DNA from: Marinicauda pacifica
GTDB taxonomy: Bacteria > Pseudomonadota > Alphaproteobacteria > Caulobacterales > Maricaulaceae
Length of the DNA: 64,000 nt
Reading direction: 5' to 3'
Assembly (NCBI RefSeq): GCF_004793635.1
Contig: NZ_SRXV01000001.1
Coordinates: 620,501 to 684,500 of the forward strand
Positions 17,792 to 25,081 of the stretch are shown one piece after another. The notes beneath the pieces are model-generated. The model was not told where the DNA came from and made no database searches. It saw only the letters and a list, made by a program, of their open reading frames with translations. Position 1 is the first letter of the stretch. Each line of letters starts with the position of its first letter. The translations under genes were made by a program, and so were the position numbers.

Positions 17792-18380
17792 GGCGTTCGA
17801 ACGGGTCAAGGCCGAGGCGCGCGCTTGCCGGGTCTGCCAAGGCGCGCTCGATCACCCCTGCCGGCCCGTGCTGACAGGGACGGACAGCGCGCGTATCCGC
17901 ATTATCGGCCAGGCTCCGGGCACACGGGTTCAGAAGAGCGGTGCGCCTTTCACCGATCCCAGCGGGGACCGCCTGCGCGACTGGATGGGTGTGACGGCGA
18001 AGGAATTCTACGACGAGCGCCTGTTCGCGATCACGCCGATGGGCTTCTGCTTTCCCGGGCTGGATGCCAAGGGCGGGGACAAGCCGCCGCGAAAGGAATG
18101 TGCGCCGCTCTGGCAGGATCGCTGCACGAATGCGCTCTCCCGCGTCGAACTCACTTTGCTCATCGGTGCGCATGCCCAGCGCTATCATCTGGGAGAAATG
18201 GCCGGGCGCACTCTGACCGAAACGGTGCTGCGCTGGCGAGAATACTGGCCGCACCATGCTGCATTGCCGCACCCGAGCTGGCGGAACAATGCCTGGCTGA
18301 AGCGGAATGCGTGGTTTGACGGGGAGGTGCTCCCCGCCTTGCGCGCTCGCATTCGCAGCATCCTTGATGAGGCAGCCTGA
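17781..18380 (+). CDS. Uracil-DNA glycosylase superfamily protein with four-cysteine (Fe-S type) pattern
   Basis: 199 residues. The superfamily motifs are present: motif A as IIGQAPGTRV (about 41-50), the PFTDPSGDRL loop (56-65), and the C-terminal HPSW (164-167). Cysteines C16-x2-C19 and C90-x16-C107 lie where family 4/5 glycosylases and UdgX bind a 4Fe-4S cluster (in family 4 enzymes the last pair is spaced about 15). Sequence between the last pair, FPGLDAKGGDKPPRKE, is the usual Pro-rich loop. It would remove uracil or another damaged base from DNA, but this subgroup is annotated only by homology. Starts inside the DUF3253 gene. Confidence 0.8.
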   Translation: MATEAFERVKAEARACRVCQGALDHPCRPVLTGTDSARIRIIGQAPGTRVQKSGAPFTDPSGDRLRDWMGVTAKEFYDERLFAITPMGFCFPGLDAKGGDKPPRKECAPLWQDRCTNALSRVELTLLIGAHAQRYHLGEMAGRTLTETVLRWREYWPHHAALPHPSWRNNAWLKRNAWFDGEVLPALRARIRSILDEAA

Positions 18381-18410
18381 GACGCCCCCAGGCCATTGTC
18401 TGTGCTCAAC

Positions 18411-18448
18411 TTGCGCGCAGAGCCGGGGTCTAGTAGACCCTCGCGCAA
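18411..18448. repeat. Nested inverted repeat upstream of leucine dehydrogenase
   Basis: Outer arms TTGCGCG/CGCGCAA (18411-18417 and 18442-18448) enclose inner arms GGGTCTA/TAGACCC (18426-18432 and 18434-18440, one base between). It lies in the 159-nt gap between the glycosylase gene and leucine dehydrogenase. The inner part could be a regulator site or a hairpin; there is no T-run for a terminator. Confidence 0.5.
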
Positions 18449-18539
18449 CCGGCCCCGGGCCGCCGATCCGCGCATGAAACAAGACGCGGCGGGGTAACGG
18501 GAACTCCGATCGACAACGCTGCTAGAGGACTCCCCGCAT

Positions 18540-19601
18540 ATGAGCGTGTTCGACCATCCCGCTTTCGACGACCACGAAAAAGTCCTGTTCGCCCACGACG
18601 CCAAGACCGGGCTAAAGGCGATCATTGCCGTGCATTCCACCGCCAATGGTCCGGCGATCGGCGGTTGCCGCATGTGGTCCTACAAGGATTCCTCCGAGGC
18701 TCTGACGGACGTGCTGCGTCTCTCTCAGGGCATGAGCTACAAGAACATCATGGCCGACCTTCCGCTGGGCGGCGGCAAGTCGGTCATCATGAAGCCGCAG
18801 GGCGATTTCGACCGCGCCGAGCTGTTTGAAGCTTTCGGCCGCGCTATCGATGCGCTGTCGGGCAATTACTATTCGGCGGAAGACGTCGGTGTCAGCCCGG
18901 AAGACATTCTGAATGCGCGCCGCGCGACACAATACGTGGTCGGTCTGCCCGGCGGGACGGGCGATCCGTCCCCCGTCACCGCCAAAGGCGTCTTCCTGGG
19001 CGTGAAAGTGGCGGCGGAGCGCGCGCTCGGTTCGTCGGACCTCTCCGGTGTCAAGATCGCCGTCCAGGGCGCGACCGGCCATGTCGGCGCTTATCTCGTT
19101 CAGCACCTGCACGAAGCGGGGGCCGAGCTCTTCCTGGCCGATATCAATGAGTCTGCGCTCAAGGACCTGGCCGCGAAGACGAACTCGACCATCGTGCCGA
19201 TCGACAAGATCTACGGTGTCGAAGCGGACATCTTCGCTCCGTGCGCCCTTGGCTCGGTGATTAATCCGGACACGATTGATACGTTAAAAGTCAAGGCCGT
19301 GGCCGGTGCGGCGAACAACCAGCTGGCCACACGTGACATGGGCGCCGAGCTTCAGAAGCGCGGCATCTATTACGCGCCGGACTATGTCATCAATGCCGGC
19401 GGCATCATCAACATCATGGGCGATCTCGATCCGAAATACGACGCCAAATGGGTCGAAGGAAAGCTGCAGGGCCTGCGTCAGACCCTCGGCGAGGTGATGG
19501 ACCGTGCCGAAGACGAAGGCACTCCGGCCAACATCGTTGCGGACAAGATTGCGCGCGAGCGCATCGAGGACGCGCGGGTTCGCAAGGCCGAAGCCGCCTA
19601 G
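18540..19601 (+). CDS. Leucine/Glu/Phe/Val dehydrogenase family (leucine dehydrogenase)
   Basis: 353 residues, matching the branched-chain amino-acid dehydrogenases, which reversibly deaminate leucine, valine or isoleucine with NAD. The catalytic and substrate lysines lie in GMSYKNIMADLPLGGGKSVI (K68, K80). The Rossmann motif at about 177-183 reads GATGHVG (G-x-x-G-x-x-G) instead of the usual G-x-G-x-x-G of this family, one residue longer. Other features (AIGGCRMW, ALGSVIN-, CAVAGAANNQLA-like VAGAANNQLA) are standard. It fits amino-acid catabolism together with ivd and pccA found later in the window. Convergent with the fbp operon, stops overlap. Confidence 0.88.
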   Translation: MSVFDHPAFDDHEKVLFAHDAKTGLKAIIAVHSTANGPAIGGCRMWSYKDSSEALTDVLRLSQGMSYKNIMADLPLGGGKSVIMKPQGDFDRAELFEAFGRAIDALSGNYYSAEDVGVSPEDILNARRATQYVVGLPGGTGDPSPVTAKGVFLGVKVAAERALGSSDLSGVKIAVQGATGHVGAYLVQHLHEAGAELFLADINESALKDLAAKTNSTIVPIDKIYGVEADIFAPCALGSVINPDTIDTLKVKAVAGAANNQLATRDMGAELQKRGIYYAPDYVINAGGIINIMGDLDPKYDAKWVEGKLQGLRQTLGEVMDRAEDEGTPANIVADKIARERIEDARVRKAEAA

Positions 19602-20641
19602 GCGGTTACGACCACCGCAAAGCGTTCATCGAGCCGGAGGCGGACCGCGTCTCCGGCTCGTATCGTATCTGTGACCGGGACGCGCGCGGACACCTCGCGC
19701 CCGTTTTCCAGACGCAAGGAGAGGCGCGCCGAGCCGCCCGCCGCCTGCCGCATCGTGACCTGGGCCAGCGCGCCATCCGCCGAGGCGCGATCGATCACGA
19801 TTCCCTCCGGGCGAAGCAGGACCTTGACCTGTTCGCCGTCATCGCGTCTGGGTGCCGCCAGAGCGCCGAGCGGCGTCGAGGCGCGTCCTGACTCGACGCG
19901 CGTGATAAATGCCTCAACGTCGCCGAGCAGGCGGGCCGCCGTCTCGCTGACAGGAGACAGGTAGAGACGGTCGGGCGCACCGGTCTGGACGATCACGCCC
20001 TTGTTCATCAGGGCGATCTGATCGGCGACCGCCATGGCTTCCTCGGCATCGTGGGTCACGATCAGGGCGGCAGTCTCCGCCTCGCGCAGCGCATGCGTGG
20101 TGGCTTCGCGCAGTTCGGCGCGCAGCCGTCTGTCGAGGCCCGAAAATGGCTCGTCGAGGAGCATGACATCGGGGGAGGGGGCGAGCGCGCGCGCCAGGGC
20201 GACACGCTGCTGCTCACCGCCCGAGAGTTCGTGGGGATAGGATTTGGCCTTGTGGGCGAGTTCCACGCTTGCCAGCCGGTCTCTGGCCAGCTCGCGGCGC
20301 TTTGCGCTACTGCCGCTGCGCAAGCCGAAGGCGACATTGTCCAGCGCGGTCAGATGGGGAAAGAGCGCATAGTCCTGAAACACCACACCGCAGCGCCGCG
20401 CCTCGGGGTCGAGATGGACCGTGTCTCCGCTCCAGGTCTTTCCGGCGAACCGGACAGTACCGGCTTCCAGGCGTTCAAGCCCGGCTATCGCGCGCAGGAG
20501 GCTGGACTTTCCCGAGCCGGACGGTCCCAGCAGGGCCGTTACCCGTCCGCAGGTCAGGCTCAGCGAAGCACGGTCGACCGCCGGGCGGCCTTCGGCAAAC
20601 GATACGACCGCATCGCAGACCTCCAAAAGGTCGCCTTTCAT
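19598..20641 (-). CDS. fbpC: Ferric iron ABC transporter ATPase (FbpC-like)
   Basis: 347 residues. Walker A GPSGSGKSS (39-47), Q-loop VVFQD (about 87-91), signature LSGGEQQR (139-146), Walker B and DEP (163-165), and a C-terminal TOBE-like domain of about 100 residues with LLRPEGIVI. This is the form used by iron(III), molybdate and polyamine importers. Its partners (20638-22281 and 22272-23318) show that the operon is of the FbpABC iron type. Last gene of the operon; start overlaps the permease stop (ATGA). Confidence 0.88.
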   Translation of the reverse strand: MKGDLLEVCDAVVSFAEGRPAVDRASLSLTCGRVTALLGPSGSGKSSLLRAIAGLERLEAGTVRFAGKTWSGDTVHLDPEARRCGVVFQDYALFPHLTALDNVAFGLRSGSSAKRRELARDRLASVELAHKAKSYPHELSGGEQQRVALARALAPSPDVMLLDEPFSGLDRRLRAELREATTHALREAETAALIVTHDAEEAMAVADQIALMNKGVIVQTGAPDRLYLSPVSETAARLLGDVEAFITRVESGRASTPLGALAAPRRDDGEQVKVLLRPEGIVIDRASADGALAQVTMRQAAGGSARLSLRLENGREVSARVPVTDTIRAGDAVRLRLDERFAVVVTA

Positions 20642-22281
20642 TCTGCTTCCTTCCTGACCAAGCGTTCGCTGCGAGTCATCTGGCGTGCAATCCAGATCAT
20701 CGGGCCCAGCGCGGCAAGTGCGATCAGCAGGGCAGGCAAGGCGGCCATGCCAAGCCGCTCGTCAGAGGCATAGTTGTGGGCGGTGACCGCGAGCGTGTCG
20801 AAATTGAAGGGACGCAGGATCATTGTCGCGGGCAACTCCTTGAGAACCTCGACAAAGACCAGCAGGCCGGCCAGCAACGCGCCCGAGCGGATGAGGGGCC
20901 AGTGGACGCGGATCGCGACCTCGACCGGGCCGGCGCCAAGCGTCCGGGCGGCACCGTCGAGCGTCGGCGTGATGCGGGCCAGCGCGCTTTCTGCAGGACC
21001 GATTGCCGCTGCAGCGAAGCGCGACTGGTAGGCGAAGATCAATCCGAGAATGCCGCCGCTCAGCAGCACCGGAAGCGGCATGCCGAACAGGCGTGTCCAT
21101 ACCGCATCCATGCCGTCCTGGGTCCATCCGAAAAGCGCGAGCACGCCCACGGCGGCGACCGCGCCTGGGACGGCATAACCAAGTCCGGCCAGGCGCGCCG
21201 CAAGTACGGCGGGCAGGCGCCGTGTCCGCAGGGCGTAGGCGGCGATGACGCCGAGTATTGCCGCCACACCGCCGGAGATCGCGGCGAGCTGAACTGAATG
21301 CCACAGCGCGGCGCCGAGATCGCGCCCGACGGCTGAATGAGTTGCCAGCCATCCAAGCCGCCCCATCGGTATGATGAGCCCGGCCATGAGGGGCAGTGAG
21401 AGAAGGCCGATCGCGAGCGCGCTGCGTACCGGCGAGAGTTGCACCCGGCGCGGCGGGCGCTTGCGTCCCGACGCGGCGGCCTGACGCGCCCGCCGGCGCT
21501 GGAACCGCTCGATGAAGAAGATAAGGAAGGCCAGCGAGACCAGCACGAGCGCCAGCCGGGCCGCATCGGCCACCGAGCCTTCGCCCGCCCAGGCGCGAAT
21601 GATCCCGACAGAAAGGGTGGGCGCGCCCAGGTGAACGACCGCACCGAAATCGGCCAGGGATTCCATCACCACCAGTGCAAGGCCCGCGGCGATTGCCGGA
21701 CGAGCCATGGGCAGCGCCGCGCGCTGGAAAGCCTCGATCGGACCGCAGCCGAGCGTGCGCGCCGCGTCATAGGCTTCGCTCGACTGACTGGCGAACGCCT
21801 CGCGCGCAAGCAGGTAGACGTAGGGATAAAGCGTGAAGGCAAAGATGAAGCCGGCCCCGACCGGTCCGCGCACGACCGGGACGAGCCCTCCGAGGGGCCC
21901 GGTCGACTGGGTGAGGTCATACCAGCCATAGGCTGCCGCATAGGCCGGCATCGCCAAGGGGAGCGCAAGCAGCCATTCGAAAGCGCGCCGCCCCGGGAAG
22001 GCATACCGCGCCACCGTCCAGGCTGAGGCACTGCCGATCGATCCGGCTGCGGCAACGGCGATCACGCCCACGATGGCGGTGTTGGCCAGCCAGACCGGCA
22101 GGCGTGTGCCCGCTATATGGCCGAAATAGTCGGTCCACGGTCCGGTTACCGCGACGATGGCCACCGCAATCAGCGGCGCGGCGCAGATCAATGCGACGAA
22201 GACGGCCCCCCACAAGGGCGCGAAGCCGCCCCGGGACCGGGACGCCTCCGCCGCATCGTCATGGATGTCGCTTACTGCCAT
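20638..22281 (-). CDS. fbpB: Ferric iron ABC transporter permease (FbpB-like)
   Basis: 547 residues, a fused double-copy permease with two sets of about six membrane segments, as in FbpB/SfuB/HitB. Each half carries an EAA-type loop: EAFQRAALPMARPAIAAG near residues 185-205 and EVAIRVHWPLIRSGALLAG near 455-475. It would move iron(III) across the inner membrane. It overlaps the binding-protein gene by 10 nt and the ATPase gene by 4 nt. Confidence 0.9.
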   Translation of the reverse strand: MAVSDIHDDAAEASRSRGGFAPLWGAVFVALICAAPLIAVAIVAVTGPWTDYFGHIAGTRLPVWLANTAIVGVIAVAAAGSIGSASAWTVARYAFPGRRAFEWLLALPLAMPAYAAAYGWYDLTQSTGPLGGLVPVVRGPVGAGFIFAFTLYPYVYLLAREAFASQSSEAYDAARTLGCGPIEAFQRAALPMARPAIAAGLALVVMESLADFGAVVHLGAPTLSVGIIRAWAGEGSVADAARLALVLVSLAFLIFFIERFQRRRARQAAASGRKRPPRRVQLSPVRSALAIGLLSLPLMAGLIIPMGRLGWLATHSAVGRDLGAALWHSVQLAAISGGVAAILGVIAAYALRTRRLPAVLAARLAGLGYAVPGAVAAVGVLALFGWTQDGMDAVWTRLFGMPLPVLLSGGILGLIFAYQSRFAAAAIGPAESALARITPTLDGAARTLGAGPVEVAIRVHWPLIRSGALLAGLLVFVEVLKELPATMILRPFNFDTLAVTAHNYASDERLGMAALPALLIALAALGPMIWIARQMTRSERLVRKEAE

Positions 22282-23318
22282 CCCACGCGGTCAAAGATGC
22301 GTTGCGCTTCGGAGGCGTTCTCGCCGAGAACATTGACGTTCAGGTCGTCGGCGCTGAAATCGTGCAACTCGTCGAGCAGTGCGTTGTCGTACTGCGTCGA
22401 GGCGACTGCGGGAAACTCGTTGGTAAGCTCGGCGAACGCCCGCTGCGCCTCGGGCGAGAGAAGGAAGCGCAGGAAGCTGCGCGCATTCTCCGTGTTGGGC
22501 GCGCCCGCTGCGAGACCCGCGCCGGAGACGTTGATGTGCGTGTTCTCCGGGAAGAATAACTCGGTCGCATTCGCCACGGCCTGGTCGGCCGGATTGCCGG
22601 AATTGGCGATGCGTGCCCAGTAATAGTGATTGACCAGGGACACGTCGCAATCGCCGGCAGCGACCGCGCGGATCTGGTCCGTATCGGCGCCCTGCGGCGC
22701 GCGGGCAAGATTGTCCACGACGCCTTGCGCCCAGGCCTCGGCACCATCCGCGCCCAGACGGTCGATCATCGCCGCCAGCAGGGACTGGTTGTAGACATTG
22801 TTGGACGAGCGCACGCAGACCCGGCCTTCGAACCGGGGATCGGCCAGGTCCTCGTAGCCGGAGAGCTCGGAGACGTCGACGCGTTCGGGCGCGTACACGA
22901 TCACGCGGGCGCGCGTGGCGAAGCCGAACCAGAGATCGTCGGGATGATGAAGATAGGCGGGAATCTGCTCCATCGCCTCGTCGAGCCCCGCCGGCTGGAA
23001 CAGGCCGGCTTCTGCCGCGCGGTAGAGGCGTCCGGCATCCACGGTAATCACGACATCGGCCGGGGAGCGGTCACCGTCTGTGCGCACGCGCTCGACCAGC
23101 AGGTCGCCGCCCGCCTCGATCACATTGACCTCGATCCCGGTTTCCTCGGTGAAGGCCGCGTAGACCGCATCGTCGGAGGCATAATGGCGGGCGCTGAAAA
23201 CGTTGACCACGCCAGCATCCTGGCTGGCGTCTTCTGAGCCTTGCGGTTGTCCGCATGCACTCAGAAGCAGGGGGATGGCCAAACCGGTCAGGCCCAGCAG
23301 GGTGGACGAGCTCTTCAT
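22272..23318 (-). CDS. fbpA: Iron(III) ABC transporter substrate-binding lipoprotein (FbpA-like)
   Basis: 348 residues from the ATG at 23318 (AGGAGAGGC just upstream); the open frame runs 47 codons further, but that part is not family-like. Lipoprotein signal with lipobox LSAC, cysteine C22. The mature protein is a class II periplasmic binding protein of the FbpA/SfuA/HitA type: VNVFSARHYASDDAVYAAFTEETGIEV start, then VNHYYWARIA with the iron-ligand tyrosines (Y-Y). First gene of an operon for ferric iron uptake. Upstream lie an AGGCATGCCT palindrome and a GAGAACAGTTCGC element that could be iron-response operators. Confidence 0.9.
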   Translation of the reverse strand: MKSSSTLLGLTGLAIPLLLSACGQPQGSEDASQDAGVVNVFSARHYASDDAVYAAFTEETGIEVNVIEAGGDLLVERVRTDGDRSPADVVITVDAGRLYRAAEAGLFQPAGLDEAMEQIPAYLHHPDDLWFGFATRARVIVYAPERVDVSELSGYEDLADPRFEGRVCVRSSNNVYNQSLLAAMIDRLGADGAEAWAQGVVDNLARAPQGADTDQIRAVAAGDCDVSLVNHYYWARIANSGNPADQAVANATELFFPENTHINVSGAGLAAGAPNTENARSFLRFLLSPEAQRAFAELTNEFPAVASTQYDNALLDELHDFSADDLNVNVLGENASEAQRIFDRVGWQ

Positions 23319-23655
23319 ATGCCTCTCCTTTAAAAATCGCACTTTGAGGCATGCCTGCCACTTTTGAGAACAGTTCGCAAGTTTTTGGCTGCACGCTGAT
23401 GTCTCAGCGCTGTCTAGCCGTCCGGAGTCCGCGAATCGCTCCGATGGCTTACGGCGCATAATTGCGCGTCGCCGGGAACGCCGGTCCGGTCGCTCTGGAA
23501 TAAAATATTCTGGTTGGCTGCGACAGAAGACCGCATCGCCGCTTGCGGCGCACTGCGAAGGGCGCCGGGATACCCTGATCTCCAGGCGCGCCGGGCAGAA
23601 AATTTTCCGGGATGGGCCTGGCCGCCAGTCTCATCCGACGCGGCTTTGCAGGATG
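23319..23655. other. Non-coding stretch between fbpA and tRNA-Val
   Basis: About 340 nt with no convincing gene; open frames here are antisense to the promoter region or pass through the tRNA. It should hold the fbp promoter near 23320-23400, where an AGGCATGCCT palindrome and a GAGAACAGTTCGC imperfect dyad lie. Further left are GAATAAAATATTC (around 23495-23510) and a GAAAATTTTC palindrome (23598-23607), the latter also seen at 11555-11564. Nothing else can be supported. Confidence 0.5.
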
Positions 23656-23688
23656 CAAAAAGCCCCGGTTCCAACAGAACCGGGGCTT
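23656..23688 (-). terminator. Terminator of tRNA-Val
   Basis: Strong 11-bp stem AGCCCCGGTTC/GAACCGGGGCT (23661-23671 and 23677-23687) with a five-base loop; on the minus strand it is followed by a T-run (AAAAA on the plus strand at 23657-23661). It lies about 30 nt after the tRNA on the same strand. Confidence 0.85.
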
Positions 23689-23718
23689 CGCTAAGCGGCT
23701 GTAATTTTAGCGCTAAAT

Positions 23719-23793
23719 TGGTGGGCGATACTAGGATCGAACTAGTGACCCCTTCGGTGTGAACGAAGTGCTCTACCGCTGAGCTAATCGCCC
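23719..23793 (-). tRNA. tRNA-Val (CAC)
   Basis: 75 nt with a full cloverleaf: acceptor GGGCGAT/ATCGCCC, a D-arm with GCTC/GAGC stem, anticodon stem CTTCG/CGAAG with loop TTCACAC (anticodon CAC) and TTCGATC in the T-loop. CCA is encoded. The plus-strand sequence next to the CCA (23707-23718) is a TTTAGCGCTAAA palindrome. Confidence 0.95.
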
Positions 23794-24058
23794 GCAAGGC
23801 CGTGTCCTATACGAGGGAGGCGAATTTTGGTCAAGCGGAAGGAACGGCCCGCCTGCACCTGCGTTGAAAAGGGGAGCAAGTCATCATCCGAGGAAAAAAT
23901 TTCGCTGAACGGGGTCCGTCACACTTTCGTCAAACAGAAAGATGACATATATGAGCGTCGCTTGCTTGCGGGCTCACCTCTGCAGGCATCGTTTTCCGCC
24001 CAGTTTGGCAAGTCCCGACGCGCCGTGGCCGCGAGCGCGTAAAGAGGAGGTCCTCCCC

Positions 24059-24277
24059 ATGGCCACTAATGATCTTTGCACCCCTGAGGGTGCACGCCGT
24101 CTGAAAGAACGAATTGAAGCCTATTGGAGCGAGCGCGGTTATGACGTGAGCGTCGACCTGGTCGATGCCGGCTTCATGCCCGCCATGCGCTCCGCGCGCA
24201 CCGATGTGCGCTCCAACCTGGTCAACGGTCTGCCGCGTCCGGCAAACGACCGCGCCAGCGAGCGCCGCTCGGCCTAG
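24059..24277 (+). CDS. Small conserved hypothetical protein
   Basis: 72 residues with a very strong ribosome site (AGAGGAGG, ATG at 24059). Sequence is MATNDLCTPEGARRLKERIE, then YWSERGYDVSVDLVDAGFMPAMRSARTD and VRSNLVNGLP. I recall similar short proteins of unknown function in Caulobacter and relatives (TPEGAR-LK-RIEAYW pattern). It is soluble and helical at its start. It ends against the gph gene (stop codons overlap by 4 nt). The codon usage is typical of the surrounding genome and the ribosome site suggests high expression. Confidence 0.8.
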   Translation: MATNDLCTPEGARRLKERIEAYWSERGYDVSVDLVDAGFMPAMRSARTDVRSNLVNGLPRPANDRASERRSA

Positions 24278-24975
24278 GCCTTGGCGCTCAACCGGGCCGA
24301 CACGGCCTCGGTCAGGACGGTTTCAAACTCGTCGTACTGCTTGAAAAGCCGGTCCGCGCCCAGTGTGCGGACCGGCTTTTCACTATAACCCCCTTCAAAG
24401 AGCAGGCAGATGGCGCCGGCCGCACGGGCCGCCAGCGCATCCGGCTCTGAATCGCCGACCAGAACGCCCAGTGTCGGGGTTCCCCCGAAGGCCGCAAACA
24501 GATGCGCCGGGTCCGGCTTCTTGGCGATCCCGCTGTCCGCTCCGATGATCCGCTCGAAACGATCACTCATCTTCAGCTGGTCCAGCAGGGCCTGCGCCAG
24601 GGTTTGCGGCTTGTTGGTGCAGACTGAAAGACGCGCGCCGCGCGTTGCCAGACGGTCGAGCACGGCTTCGACATTCGCAAACGGACGGCTGTCGACGGCA
24701 ATCTGGTCGCGGTAGACCTCCAGGAAGCGCGTCAGGCAATGATCAATCTCCGATAGCCCGGCCTCGACATTCTGACGTGCGAAGGCGCGCTCGATGAGGG
24801 CGCGTGCGCCGCGTCCGACCATGGCGCGCACATCGTCGACGCGGACCTCGGACAACCCGCAAGGCTTCACCGAGGCATTGAGGGCCCGCACCAGGTCCGG
24901 CGCAGTGTCGACCAGGGTCCCGTCGAGATCGAACGCGATGGGCAGGCCGGCAATCGGGTCGTCAGTCAGGGTCAT
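24274..24975 (-). CDS. gph: HAD phosphatase, phosphoglycolate phosphatase type
   Basis: 233 residues. HAD motif I DLDGTLVDT (about residues 16-24), motif II STCTNK-like SVCTNKP, motif III IAKKPDP and motif IV VGDSEPD are all present. The closest known group is Gph, which dephosphorylates 2-phosphoglycolate made during DNA repair or from side reactions. HAD enzymes vary in substrate, so the specific call is moderate. Divergent from glmU (106 nt). Confidence 0.82.
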   Translation of the reverse strand: MTLTDDPIAGLPIAFDLDGTLVDTAPDLVRALNASVKPCGLSEVRVDDVRAMVGRGARALIERAFARQNVEAGLSEIDHCLTRFLEVYRDQIAVDSRPFANVEAVLDRLATRGARLSVCTNKPQTLAQALLDQLKMSDRFERIIGADSGIAKKPDPAHLFAAFGGTPTLGVLVGDSEPDALAARAAGAICLLFEGGYSEKPVRTLGADRLFKQYDEFETVLTEAVSARLSAKA

Positions 24976-25081
24976 CGGCTGTTCCGGTCCGGGTTGCGCA
25001 CGAGCGGTCGCGTGCCTTTCAACAATCGGCTATAGCGCTTCGGAATATGGATGCCCACGCTTGCCAAGTGAGTCGCCGCAC

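Noticed and set aside
23414-23797. Minus-strand open frame through the tRNA region
   Set aside because: Its N-terminal part is a translation of tRNA-Val, so it is not a protein gene.
23827-24042. 71-codon plus-strand frame before the small conserved gene
   Set aside because: TTG start, no ribosome site and no sequence pattern; it overlaps the likely promoter of the gene at 24059.
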